From Saccharothrix sp. ST-888 (GTDB lineage: Bacteria; Actinomycetota; Actinomycetes; Streptomycetales; Streptomycetaceae): DNA of 64,000 nucleotides. Where the stretch lies: assembly GCF_000955975.1 (NCBI RefSeq), contig NZ_JYJF01000001.1:62001-126000 (forward strand). The letters run 5' to 3'. The translations under genes and the position numbers were made by a program. This document shows positions 32,823 to 42,352 of the stretch, one piece after another (within the stretch, counting starts at the first letter, position 1; the number at the start of each line of letters is the position of its first letter). Below the pieces are notes generated by a model that ran no database searches, had not been told where the DNA came from, and was given only the letters and a program-made list of their open reading frames with translations.

Positions 32823-34337
32823 TCAGGCCATCAGCTCCTGCTGGGCCCCCGACCCCGGCCGGGAGTGCCGCCCCGAGCCCGGCGCCCGGTGCACCTCCAG
32901 CGGCGGCGCGTAGCGCGCGGCCGGCGCGCGCAGCAGCCACGCCCGCCCCGCCGGAGCGATCAGCTGCATCCGGTGGAGCAGGTCGAGCGCGTCGCGCCGG
33001 AACGCCGTCAGGTCCGCCAGGTAGTCGCGGCGCCAGCCCGCCGCCAGGCCGTACTCGTCGGTGATGTCGCCGAGCGCGCCGTCTATCAGCGCGTCCGGGA
33101 TCAGCACCGCCGGGGGCGCCGACTCCTCGGGCAGCGGGCGCAGGTCCTCCACCAGTCGCTCGACCAGCAGCAGGGCGGCCTGCGCGAGCGTGCCGGTGCC
33201 GGGCAAGGCGAGGTCGGTGAGCTCGTCGGCCGGGTCGAGCAGGGCGACGCCCTCGCTCCTGATCTCCGCCTCCAGCCCGAGGAAGTCGGCGAACAGCTCG
33301 GCCTCGGCGTGCTGGTGCTCCAGCAGCCAGCCGCGCTCCTGAGCACCGAGCTCGTCCAGCAGGACCACGGGCGCCTCGGCGAGCCGCCGCCGCACGGAGA
33401 GGGCCGGACCGGCCGCGGGCGGGGCGGCCAGCGGGCCGAGGGCGCGCGCGAGTTCGCGGTCGACCACCGGGCGGCCGTCCTCGCTCCAGGTCAACACCTG
33501 CCACTCGTCCAGAAGTTGACGGACCGCAGGATCGTCCACCCCGGCCGGCTGCCCGTCGGCCAGCGCCGCCAGCGCCCGCACCAGGCAGGCGTACCCGGCG
33601 GGCTCGAACCCGGTCAGCCCTCGGCCCGGCAGCCCGGCCTTGTGCAGCCGGGCGTACGAGTGACCGACCGTCAGGGGATAGCCGAGCACCGTGAGGAACC
33701 GTTCCGCCAACCAGTCCGCGTGCCGGTGGATCAGCGGAAACCCCGCCCCGTGCGGACCGGTTGCGGTCACCACCGGGTGCGCCACCAACAGCCTTGCGGC
33801 GGTGCGCCGTTCGACCGCGATCTGCTGCGGGGTGGTGCCGGGCGAGCGCTCGGGCTTGCGATGGCGGCCACGGGTGGCCGGGACCGCGGCCGGCAGCACG
33901 TCGGAGGCGATCCGGCGGGCCCGGCGCGGACCCCGCACCGGGCGTCCCGCACGGGACCTGAGCCCGGCCGGGAGCTGCACACTCGGCCCGTGCCACCAGC
34001 TGGTCCCGGCCACCGCGGCCCGCCCGGAGTCCAGTACCCCGCCGAAGTGCCGTGCCCCGTAGAGGCCGAAGGCCGCCGCGAAGAGATCGTGCGCGGCACC
34101 CGGTTCAGCCGCCGCGAGCCGCGCCGCGAGCCGCTCCGCCCCGGTGTCCCGACTCTCACCGGCCACCGCCGCCCGGACATCGGCGGACACCTCGGCCTCG
34201 ACCAGGACGCCGGTGCGCGTCCCGCCGGGTACGTCGACCCGCGCGTCGGCGGTGAGCTGCCCCGCTCCCGCCCCGCGCCCGCCTGCCACGCCTCCGGACG
34301 CCTCCCCGGCGCCGGTCGCGTACTCGTGCTGCTCCAT
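32823..34337 (-). CDS. DUF2398/TIGR02678-like protein, solitary
   Basis: 504 residues from ATG 34337. From about 180 on it matches my recollection of the DUF2398/TIGR02678 family: ERRTAARLLVAHPVVTA, RRRLAEAPVVLLDEL, LGLEAEIRSEGVALLDPADE, ELTDLALPGTGTLAQAALLL. That family is normally found in four-gene cassettes with DUF2397, DUF2399 and an SbcC-like ATPase, related to Wadjet-type defence loci; none of those partners lies here. The first 180 residues (Gly/Ala-rich, then ARLAAAEPGAAHDLFAAAF) are an unassigned extension. Divergent from the hydroxylase gene. Function unknown. Confidence 0.65.
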   Translation of the reverse strand: MEQHEYATGAGEASGGVAGGRGAGAGQLTADARVDVPGGTRTGVLVEAEVSADVRAAVAGESRDTGAERLAARLAAAEPGAAHDLFAAAFGLYGARHFGGVLDSGRAAVAGTSWWHGPSVQLPAGLRSRAGRPVRGPRRARRIASDVLPAAVPATRGRHRKPERSPGTTPQQIAVERRTAARLLVAHPVVTATGPHGAGFPLIHRHADWLAERFLTVLGYPLTVGHSYARLHKAGLPGRGLTGFEPAGYACLVRALAALADGQPAGVDDPAVRQLLDEWQVLTWSEDGRPVVDRELARALGPLAAPPAAGPALSVRRRLAEAPVVLLDELGAQERGWLLEHQHAEAELFADFLGLEAEIRSEGVALLDPADELTDLALPGTGTLAQAALLLVERLVEDLRPLPEESAPPAVLIPDALIDGALGDITDEYGLAAGWRRDYLADLTAFRRDALDLLHRMQLIAPAGRAWLLRAPAARYAPPLEVHRAPGSGRHSRPGSGAQQELMA

Positions 34338-34498
34338 GTCGCACACCAGACTAGACGGTGGGTGAGCTCGCCCGTGGCACCATCCGGCCCGCTCGGGAAT
34401 TTCACCGCGGGCACCGGACGGCACGCCCGGACCCGATATCCTACGCACCGGTAACAACCTCTTCCGCAGGCCGCCCACCGTCGCCTATCGTCCAGGGC

Positions 34499-35355
<857 letters not shown>

Positions 35356-35359
<4 letters not shown>

Positions 35360-36102
35360 CCATCACCCGACGCCTGCGCTCCGCCCGCGGCCTGCTGGGC
35401 GGACTCGCCGCCACCTCCGCCGCCCATCTCGGCGCCATCGCCACCGGCGCGAGCGCCCTGCAGCTCGCCACCAAGCCCGCGCTGATGCCGCTGCTCGCCG
35501 CGCACACCCTGGCCAGGGCCGAGCGGACGCCCAGGCTGCTCACCTCGGCACTGGCGGCCAGCACCGGCGGTGACGTCCTGCTCCAGGTCGGCGGCGACAC
35601 CGCCTTCCTGGCCGGGATGGGCTCCTTCGCGGCCGCGCACGTCTGCTACGTGACGATGTTCGTCAAGCAGGGCGCGCTGGACGACCGCCGGCGCACCGCG
35701 CTGGTCGCGGCGGCGTACGCGGCGGCCTGGGCGGCCATGGTGAGTCAGCTCTGGCCCGGCCTCGGCGACCTGAAGCTCCCGGTCGCGCTGTACAGCCTGC
35801 TGCTCGCCTCCACCGCCGTGACCTCCTCCGGCCTCGGCTGGCGGACCGGTCTGGGCGGGGCGCTGTTCCTGCTCTCGGACACCCTGATCGCCACGCAGCT
35901 GGCGGGCTGGCGCGAGCTGCCCGGGCACGAGTTCTGGATCATGGCGACCTACATCGCGGCCCAGTACCTGCTGGCCGTCGGCACCCTGCGCGCCCAGTCG
36001 GCCAGCGCCCCGGAGGCAGCGGAGGCCGCAGAGGTCACGGCGGCAGGCCCGCACGGAGCCCGGACCCCGCTCGGCGCCCCGGTCCACTCCACGGGGCGCT
36101 GA
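35356..36102 (+). CDS. YhhN/TMEM86-family lysoplasmalogenase
   Basis: 248 residues with about eight hydrophobic segments. Recognisable: LATKPALMPLLAAH near the start, STGGDVLLQVGGDTAFLAGM, AAAHVCYVTMF, and LGGALFLLSDTLIATQL, which carry the conserved Lys and Asp residues of the YhhN family. Lysoplasmalogenases cleave the vinyl-ether bond of lysoplasmalogens; bacterial specificity is mostly untested. Coupled to the preceding lipid hydroxylase gene, so a shared ether or modified lipid pathway is plausible (inference). Ala/Glu-rich tail. Confidence 0.82.
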
Positions 36103-36131
36103 GCGCGAAGATCTGCCGACGGGTCACCGGA

Positions 36132-36188
36132 GGCTGGATGCAGACCTGCGCCAGGCGCGAGCCGCCTGAGGCAGGTCTGCATCCAGCC
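36132..36188. terminator. Long bidirectional terminator hairpin
   Basis: 18-bp perfect inverted repeat (36132-36149 with 36171-36188) whose 21-nt centre contains a further 6-bp stem CAGGCG/CGCCTG. It sits exactly between two convergent genes. Confidence 0.8.
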
Positions 36189-36190
36189 GC

Positions 36191-37183
36191 TCAGTGCTCC
36201 GCCCCGTCCTGGCCGGCGGCGTTGCTGCGGCGGCGCAGCAGCCAGAAGCCGGCGATCCCGGCCGCGACCAGGACACCGCCGGTGGTCAGCTGCCGCGGGT
36301 CGGTGGCGATCGAACCGCCGAGGCCGGTGCCCATTCCGCCGTGCGGGTAGCGCCCGGACTCACTGCCGTGGCCGGAGCCGCCGTCGTGGCCCGAACCCCC
36401 GTCGCGACCGTTCTCGTGGCCCGAGCCCCCGTCGCGACCGTTCTCGTGGCCGGACCCGCCCTCATGCCCCGAGCCGTTGTCACGACCCGCCCCGCCCTCA
36501 TGCCCCGAGCCGTTGTCGCGACCCGAACCGCTCTCATGACCTGCCCCGGCCTCGTGGCCGGCGCCGCTGTCACGACCCGCCCCACCCGCCTTGCCCCCGG
36601 ACTCGCCGCCTTCGCGGCCCGCCCCGTTCTCCTGGCCCGCTCCGTTCTCATGACCCGATCCGTTCTCGCGGCCCGACCCGCTGTCGCGGCCCGCCGCGCC
36701 CGGCTTGCCGCCGAACTCGCCGCCCGAGCCGGACCCGGGGGCCGAGTTCGGGCCGGTGTTGGGACCGGCGGCGGCCAGCGCGACCTGGACGGCTCCGGCG
36801 AAGCTGCTGCCGTCTGGGCACTTGCCGTCGACGCCCCAGTTGTCCTCGCCCTTGCCGGACTTGGCCGCCGCGAACTTGGTGAACTCGTCCTTGGAGGCCA
36901 GCTGCACGGTGCCGCTGTACCTCCCGTCCGACTCGGCGTTCAGGGTCGCCTTCCCGGTCGCGAACGCCTGCGAGTTGGCGGTGACGCGCTTCTCGGCAGT
37001 GTTCCCGCAGGCGACACTGACCATGACCGACTCCCCGGGAGCCGCTGCGGCCGGGCTGACCAGGGCCTGTTCGGCCTCCTTGGCCGGCGTCTCAGGCGCC
37101 GCGGAACTGAGTGCAGCCGGGACCGCGACTGCGACCAGAGCCGAGCCACCCAGCAGAGCTGCGGCGGTACGCGAAATGCGCAT
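36191..37183 (-). CDS. Secreted, membrane-anchored repeat-rich protein
   Basis: 330 residues from ATG 37183 (GGAGG upstream). Signal peptide (TAAALLGGSALVAVAVPAAL), a globular domain of about 110 residues with two Cys (VSVACGNTAEK, DGKCPDGSSF), a long low-complexity region of about 120 residues built from Gly/Ser/His/Glu/Asn/Asp/Arg units such as RDNGSGHEGG, and a C-terminal membrane helix followed by RRRS. The tail resembles a sortase-type anchor without an LPXTG motif, so simple membrane anchoring is more likely. The repeat part probably spans the cell wall. Function unknown. Confidence 0.75.
   Translation of the reverse strand: MRISRTAAALLGGSALVAVAVPAALSSAAPETPAKEAEQALVSPAAAAPGESVMVSVACGNTAEKRVTANSQAFATGKATLNAESDGRYSGTVQLASKDEFTKFAAAKSGKGEDNWGVDGKCPDGSSFAGAVQVALAAAGPNTGPNSAPGSGSGGEFGGKPGAAGRDSGSGRENGSGHENGAGQENGAGREGGESGGKAGGAGRDSGAGHEAGAGHESGSGRDNGSGHEGGAGRDNGSGHEGGSGHENGRDGGSGHENGRDGGSGHDGGSGHGSESGRYPHGGMGTGLGGSIATDPRQLTTGGVLVAAGIAGFWLLRRRSNAAGQDGAEH
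36355..36715. repeat. Imperfect short tandem repeats encoding Gly/Ser/His/Asn-rich units
   Basis: Repeated words such as CCCGAGCCCCCGTCGCGACC and TTCTCGTGGCC recur at about 30-bp steps within the surface protein gene. Likely site of length variation. Confidence 0.7.
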
Positions 37184-37347
37184 GCCCGTACCTCCAGCTT
37201 CTCGGGCGCAGCCGGGGACTTGGCCGTCCACGTGATCGAACGGCTACGCCCTGTCGCTCCCGACGCTAGGCAGCGCCGACACCGACGGCCACCGCACGGG
37301 CCCGTTCGGGTAGGCCACGGGCCCGGCGGCGCACGGCCGGAGCCCGG

Positions 37348-38151
37348 CTACAGCGCCAGGTCGACCACCACGGGCGCGTGGTCCGAGGTGCCCTTGCCCT
37401 TGCGCGCCTCGCGGTCGACGTAGCTGTCGCTGACGGCCTCGACGAAGGGCTTGTTGCCGTAGGTGAGGTCGATCCGCATGCCGCGGTTCTTGGGGAAGCA
37501 GAGCTGGCGGTAGTCCCAGTAGGTGTACGGGCGGTCGTACTTCAGCGGGCGCGGCACGACGTCCTGCAGACCGGCCGTCTGGAGGGCGGCGAGGGCGGCG
37601 CGCTCGGGCTCGGTGACATGGGTCTGGCCCTCGAAGGCGGCGCGGTCGTAGACGTCCTCGTCGGTCGGGGCGACGTTGAAGTCACCGAGCACGGCGAACG
37701 GGCGGGCCCCGGCGGCGTCCTCCAGGACGGCCCGGCGCAGCGTCTCCAGCCACTCCAGCTTGTAGCGGTAGTGCGCGTGGTCGACCTCGCGGCCGTTGGG
37801 CACGTACACCGACCAGACCCGGACCGGGCCGCAGGTCGCCGCGACGGCGCGCGGCTCGGTCTCGGGCAGCAGCGCGTCGTCGGCCAGGTAGCCGGGCTGC
37901 CCGGGCAGGTCGCGGACGACGTCGTCCAGGCCGATCCGGGAGAGGATCGCGACGCCGTTCCACCGGCCGGTGCCGTGGGCGGCGGCTTCGTAGCCGAGCT
38001 CGCGGACGGCCTCGGCGGGGAAGCTGTCCGTGGCGCACTTGAGCTCCTGCAGGCAGAGCACATCGGGCTTGGCGGCCTCGAGCCACTCCAGCAGTTTGGG
38101 CAGCCGGGCGGTGACGGAGTTGATGTTCCAGGTGGCGATTCGGACGGTCAC
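37348..38151 (-). CDS. xth: Exodeoxyribonuclease III (AP endonuclease family)
   Basis: 267 residues from a GTG at 38151 with GGGAAGG upstream. Complete EEP motif series: RIATWNINSV, VLCLQELKC (metal Glu), SVYVPNG, LGDFNVAPTDED (Asp/Asn), DLTYGN and TSDHAPVVVD (catalytic His). The enzyme cuts at abasic sites and degrades DNA 3' to 5' in base-excision repair. Length matches the family. A longer in-frame start at 38238 lacks a site and would add an unrelated tail. Confidence 0.95.
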   Translation of the reverse strand: MTVRIATWNINSVTARLPKLLEWLEAAKPDVLCLQELKCATDSFPAEAVRELGYEAAAHGTGRWNGVAILSRIGLDDVVRDLPGQPGYLADDALLPETEPRAVAATCGPVRVWSVYVPNGREVDHAHYRYKLEWLETLRRAVLEDAAGARPFAVLGDFNVAPTDEDVYDRAAFEGQTHVTEPERAALAALQTAGLQDVVPRPLKYDRPYTYWDYRQLCFPKNRGMRIDLTYGNKPFVEAVSDSYVDREARKGKGTSDHAPVVVDLAL

Positions 38152-38379
38152 GGGCGGCCTTCCCGGGCGTGCGGAGCTGGTGCGGACAACGGACGGAGAG
38201 CCCCAGGAGGCTCCCACCCCGAACATACCGCCCGCCACCGACAGGTCGGCCGCAGCCGTGCTTCCGCCCGGCCCCCGGAGGCGCGGGAGCCGTCCGGCGC
38301 ACCGGTCGGACGGCTCCCCGCGCCCCTCACACCCCTTCGGAGCCCCCGTTCGGAACGCCCCTTCGGAGCGGCGCGGCGC

Positions 38380-40170
38380 TCAGCGGCTGGGCCGGACCAC
38401 CGCCGCGGCACCGCCGCCGCGCCGGACGGGTTCGGCCGCCGCGATCCAGCGGCCGTCGGGCAGCCGTTCGATACCGGTCGCCGCGCCGATCTCGCCGCCG
38501 TCGGTGAAGCTCTGCCCGAGTGCCTCCAGGGCGGTCCGCTCGGGCAGCGCCAGGAACGCCGGCTCGGCGTAGGTGAGCGCGGTGTTGCGCTGGCTGGCCC
38601 GTGGTGCGGCGATGGCCTGTTCCAGGGTCAGTCCGCGGTCGATCCGGCCGAGCAGCACCTGGAGCGCGGTGGTGATGATGGTCGCACCCCCCGGCGAACC
38701 GGTGGCGAAGAACGGCTTGCCGTCACGGAGCACGATGGTCGGCGAGATGGACGAGCGCGGCCGCTTGGCCGGTCCCGGCAGGTTGGGGTCGGGCACCCCG
38801 GGGGTGACGGGGGTGAAGGAGAAGTCGGTCAGCTCGTTGTTGAGCAGGAAGCCGCGTCCCGGGACGGTGATGCCGCTGCCGCCGGTCTGCTCGATCGTCA
38901 GGGTGTAGGAGACGACGTTGCCCCAGCGGTCCGCGACGGTCAGGTGCGAGGTACTCTGGCCCTCGTACGTCTCCGGCACGGCCGGGCCGCTGCTCCCGCA
39001 GGCCGCCGGGTGGCGCGGGTCGCCGGGGGCGAGCGGGCTGGTCAGCGTGTGGTCGGGGCTGACCAGGCAGGCTCGCGCGGCGGCGAACTGCGGTGAGAGC
39101 AGCTGCCGGGTCGGCACGTCCGAGAAGCCCGGGTCGCCGACCCAGCGGTTCCGGTCGGCGAAGGCGATCCGGCTGGCCTCCAGGAAGCGGTGGTAGTACT
39201 GGGTGCTGCTCAGCGAGGCCAGGTCGCTGTGCGAGAGGATACCGAGTGCCTCGCCGACCGTAGTGCCGCCGGAGGACGACGGCGCGATGCCGTAGACGTC
39301 GTAGCCCCGGTAGTCGACGTGGGTCGGCTGCCGGCGGTCGACCTGATAGGCCGCCAGGTCGGCCGCGTCCACCTTCCCGGGACGGGCGGTGCGTCCGGAG
39401 GCCGGGTCCACCGGCGGGTGCTGGAGGGTCTTGACGATGTCGGCGCCCAGATCGCCGCGGTAGAGCGCGTCCACGCCCTTGCGGCCCAGCTCGCGGTAGG
39501 TGGCGGCGAGGTCCGGATTGCGGAACGTGCTTCCGATGACGGGCAGTTGGCCGCCGGGCAGGAAGAGCCTCCGGGTGTCGGGGAAGTCCTTGAACCGGTC
39601 CTGGTTGAGCGCGGTCTGGTCCTGGAACGTCCGGTCGACCACGAAGCCGTGGTCGGCGATCCGCTCGGCGGGCTTCAGCGTCTCGGCGAGGGAGCGGCTG
39701 CCCCAGAGGTCGAGGGCGCGCTGCCAGGTCGCGGCGGTGCCTGGGACGCCCACCGAGAGGCCGCTGGTCACGGCGTCCGCGAAGGCCAGTGGCTTGCCGT
39801 TCTCCAGGAAGAGCGAGGAGTCGGCACTCCGGGAGGCGGTCTCCCGGCCGTCGATGGTGGAGACCTTGCCGGTGTGCGCGTCGTAGTAGACGAAGTAGCC
39901 GCCACCGCCGATACCGGTCGAGTAGGGCTCGGTGACGCCGAGCGCGGCTGCCGTGGCGACAGCCGCGTCCACCGCGTTTCCGCCCCGGCGCAGCACCTCG
40001 ATCCCGGCCGCCGTGGCATCGGCGTCCACGCTGGCGACGGCACCGCCGTACCCGACCGCCTCCGGCGTCTTGGGCGGTGCGGCGCCCTCGGCTTGCGCGG
40101 GGGCGACGGCCGAACAGATCAGGGCCGTACTCAGCGCGAGCGTTGGGACGAATCGGACCAGAGCTCTCAT
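38380..40170 (-). CDS. ggt: Gamma-glutamyltransferase, secreted
   Basis: 596 residues from ATG 40170, preceded by AGGAGG. Signal peptide (LALSTALICSAVAPAQA). Large subunit: VASVDADATAAGIEVLRRGG, GIGGGGYFVYYD, DGRETA (substrate Arg). The autoprocessing/nucleophile Thr is in GQSTSHLTVADRWGN near residue 405; the small subunit contains SSISPTIVLRDGKPFFATGS and GGATIITTALQVL. GGT cleaves glutathione and other gamma-glutamyl compounds outside the cell. All key residues are present, so it should be active. Confidence 0.95.
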   Translation of the reverse strand: MRALVRFVPTLALSTALICSAVAPAQAEGAAPPKTPEAVGYGGAVASVDADATAAGIEVLRRGGNAVDAAVATAAALGVTEPYSTGIGGGGYFVYYDAHTGKVSTIDGRETASRSADSSLFLENGKPLAFADAVTSGLSVGVPGTAATWQRALDLWGSRSLAETLKPAERIADHGFVVDRTFQDQTALNQDRFKDFPDTRRLFLPGGQLPVIGSTFRNPDLAATYRELGRKGVDALYRGDLGADIVKTLQHPPVDPASGRTARPGKVDAADLAAYQVDRRQPTHVDYRGYDVYGIAPSSSGGTTVGEALGILSHSDLASLSSTQYYHRFLEASRIAFADRNRWVGDPGFSDVPTRQLLSPQFAAARACLVSPDHTLTSPLAPGDPRHPAACGSSGPAVPETYEGQSTSHLTVADRWGNVVSYTLTIEQTGGSGITVPGRGFLLNNELTDFSFTPVTPGVPDPNLPGPAKRPRSSISPTIVLRDGKPFFATGSPGGATIITTALQVLLGRIDRGLTLEQAIAAPRASQRNTALTYAEPAFLALPERTALEALGQSFTDGGEIGAATGIERLPDGRWIAAAEPVRRGGGAAAVVRPSR

Positions 40171-40271
40171 GCGGGCCTCCTGAGACAGCGTCAAGTCCCC
40201 GTTCTTTCATACGAAGAGCGGTTACCACAACGACGCATGGGGACGCCTTTACGCCACTACCGGCCGGTACA

Positions 40272-40460
40272 TTCGTCCATCGCTCCCTCGGCAGCGCCTA
40301 CCCGCACGAGGCCGAACTGCGCGCCTGGGGCGACAGCATCGTCCCGCCGAAGCAACTCACGGACTTCTACCGGAAGTTGCCCGCCCTCACGCCGCCCGGC
40401 GGGCCGGACGTCCGGCCGACCGCGCCGCAGCCGCAGCCGGAAGCCGGAAGCCTCCGCGGC
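40272..40460 (+). pseudogene. Coding-like patch without start or stop
   Basis: A plus-strand frame reading FVHRSLGSAYPHEAELRAWG, then DSIVPPKQLTDFYRKLP, has near-perfect G/C third positions for about 60 codons between the divergent ggt promoter and the 3' end of the ROK gene. It has no start codon nearby and no stop before the antisense ROK gene. Most likely a fragment of a lost gene; no homolog recognised. Confidence 0.35.
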
Positions 40461-41576
40461 TCAGCCGAGGTGGGCCCGCTCGGAGCGGCGGCGCTTGATG
40501 GTGCGGAAGCGCCGCGCGACCTGGCGGGCCAGGTCGGCGGCGCCGACCAGGCCGGCCTCGTTGCCGAGGGCCGCGTGCACGATCTGGGCCTCGGGGCGGA
40601 ATCCGCGTCCGGTGAGGGTGCGGCGGAACGCCTCCTGGGCCGGGCCGAGCAGCAGGTCGCCCGCGTCCGAGACGCCGCCGCCGATGACGAAGCGTCCGGG
40701 GTCCAGCGCGGCGGCCAGGTTGGCGATGCCGACACCGAGCCAGTTGCCGATGTCGTAGAGCAGCTCGACCGCGACCGGGTCACCCGCCCGGGCCGCCTCG
40801 GTGACCAGTGGTCCGGTGATCCCGTCCCGGCTGCCGCCCGCGCGGGCGAGCAGCGGTTCGACCACCGGCGACTCCTCCTCGACCAGCGAACGGGCCTCCC
40901 GGACCAGGGCGTTGCCGGAGGAGTACTGCTCCCAGCAGCCCCGGTTCCCGCAGGGGCAGCGGTGTCCGCCCGGCACCACCTGCATATGGCCGAACTCGCC
41001 CGCCAGGCCGTACTTGCCGCGGTCGACGAACCCGTCCCGGACGACCGCGCCGCCGATGCCCGTGCCCAGGGTGATCATGACCATGTGGTCCTCGCCCCGG
41101 CCGGCCCCGAACCGCCACTCGGCCCAGGCGGCGGCGTTGGCGTCGTTCTCCACGATCACCGGGAAGCGGAACCGCTCGCTGAGGGCTTCCTGCAGCGGCT
41201 CGCTGCGCCAGTTCAGGTGCGGGGCGAAGAGGACCCGCGAGCGGTCCGCGTCCACCCAGCCCGCCGCGCCGATGCCGACCGCGTGGACGTCGTGCCGGTC
41301 GGCCAGCTCAAGCACCAGTTCGACGATGACGTCCTCGACCACCTTGGCGCTCTTGCTCTTGTCCGGGGTCTCGGTGCGCAGCCGGTCGATCACCTTGCCC
41401 TCACCGTCGACCACTCCGGCGACCACCTTGGTGCCGCCGATGTCCACACCGATGGTGGGCAGGCGCAGCACGCTCGCGGGCAGGGCCCGGCGCCGCCGGT
41501 CGGCGTTGCGCGGGCCGAGGCCGAAGAGGGTGGGCAGCACTGGCGGCCGGGCGGTGCCGCTCGGGATCACGGTCAC
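40461..41576 (-). CDS. ROK-family sugar kinase (glucokinase-like)
   Basis: 371 residues. N-terminal phosphate motif TIGVDIGGTKVVAGVV, NDANAAAWAEWRFGAG with catalytic Asp, TLGTGIGGAVV, and the ROK zinc motif HRCPCGNRGCWEQY. No helix-turn-helix precedes the kinase domain, only a 40-residue basic Pro-rich stretch, so it is an enzyme rather than a ROK repressor. GTG start overlaps the ABC ATPase stop by 4 nt: the sugar imported by the preceding transporter is probably phosphorylated here. Sugar identity not readable. Confidence 0.92.
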   Translation of the reverse strand: MTVIPSGTARPPVLPTLFGLGPRNADRRRRALPASVLRLPTIGVDIGGTKVVAGVVDGEGKVIDRLRTETPDKSKSAKVVEDVIVELVLELADRHDVHAVGIGAAGWVDADRSRVLFAPHLNWRSEPLQEALSERFRFPVIVENDANAAAWAEWRFGAGRGEDHMVMITLGTGIGGAVVRDGFVDRGKYGLAGEFGHMQVVPGGHRCPCGNRGCWEQYSSGNALVREARSLVEEESPVVEPLLARAGGSRDGITGPLVTEAARAGDPVAVELLYDIGNWLGVGIANLAAALDPGRFVIGGGVSDAGDLLLGPAQEAFRRTLTGRGFRPEAQIVHAALGNEAGLVGAADLARQVARRFRTIKRRRSERAHLG

Positions 41577-42352
41577 GTCGGCGGACGCTCCTTCGGGTCG
41601 GTGCGGCCGAGCTCGTGCGAGAGCTCGGCCAGGTCGGATCCGCCCGCCATCTCGGTGGTGAGCTGTTCGAGGCTGATCTCCGAGCGCGGATGGCTACCCG
41701 CCATCCTCCCTCGTTTCAGCAGGGTGAAGTGGTCGCCCACCAGATAGGCGTGGTGGGGGTTGTGGGTGATCAGCACCACCCCGAGCCCGGCGTCCCGGGC
41801 GGCGGCCACGTACTTGAGCACCACGCCCGACTGCTTGACGCCGAGTGCGGCGGTCGGCTCGTCCAGGATCAGCGCCTTCGCGCCGAAGTGGACGGCCCGC
41901 GCGATCGCCACGCACTGGCGCTGTCCGCCGGAGAGGGTGCCGATCGCCCGGTCCACGTCGGGCAGTTCGATGCCCATCCGGGCCAGGGCCTCGCGGGTGA
42001 TGGCCCGCATCCTGGGAATGTCGAGGCGGAACCGGCCGAGTTCGGCCCCGAGGAAGAAGTTCCGCCAGACCGGCATCAGCGGCACCACGGCGAGGTCCTG
42101 GTAGACCGTGGCGATCCCCCGGTCCAGTGCCTGCCGGGGCGAGCCGAGCCGGACCTCCTCACCGGCGATGGCGTAGCGGCCCTCGTCGTGCTGGTGCAGC
42201 CCGGCGATGATCTTGATCAGGGTGGACTTGCCCGCGCCGTTGTCACCCAGCACGCAGCTGATCTTCCCCGCCTCGACCGCCAGTGAGACGCCCTCCAGCG
42301 CGCGGACCGCCCCGTAGTTCTTTCCGACCTCGGTCAGTTCGAGCAGTGTCAC
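41573..42352 (-). CDS. Sugar ABC transporter ATP-binding protein
   Basis: 259 residues from a GTG that overlaps the permease stop (GTGA). A single ABC domain: Walker A GDNGAGKST, Q-loop YQDLAVVP, signature LSGGQRQCVAIA, Walker B ALILDEPTAALG, switch His in LITHNPHH. Single-domain ATPases of the carbohydrate uptake transporter 2 class (FrcA-like) work with an RbsC-type permease; RbsA-type ATPases have two fused domains. Energises import of the sugar bound by the lipoprotein encoded first in the operon. Confidence 0.93.
   Translation of the reverse strand: MTLLELTEVGKNYGAVRALEGVSLAVEAGKISCVLGDNGAGKSTLIKIIAGLHQHDEGRYAIAGEEVRLGSPRQALDRGIATVYQDLAVVPLMPVWRNFFLGAELGRFRLDIPRMRAITREALARMGIELPDVDRAIGTLSGGQRQCVAIARAVHFGAKALILDEPTAALGVKQSGVVLKYVAAARDAGLGVVLITHNPHHAYLVGDHFTLLKRGRMAGSHPRSEISLEQLTTEMAGGSDLAELSHELGRTDPKERPPT

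Noticed and set aside
32823..34337. Call of a complete Wadjet-like defence system
   Set aside because: Only one component-like protein is present; no SbcC-like ATPase, DUF2397 or DUF2399 gene is nearby.
36132..36188. 18-bp inverted repeat considered as insertion-sequence ends
   Set aside because: The arms enclose only 21 bp and lie between convergent gene ends, which fits a terminator.
38152..38238. 29-residue N-terminal extension of exonuclease III
   Set aside because: No family counterpart and a proper ribosome-binding site precedes the GTG at 38151.
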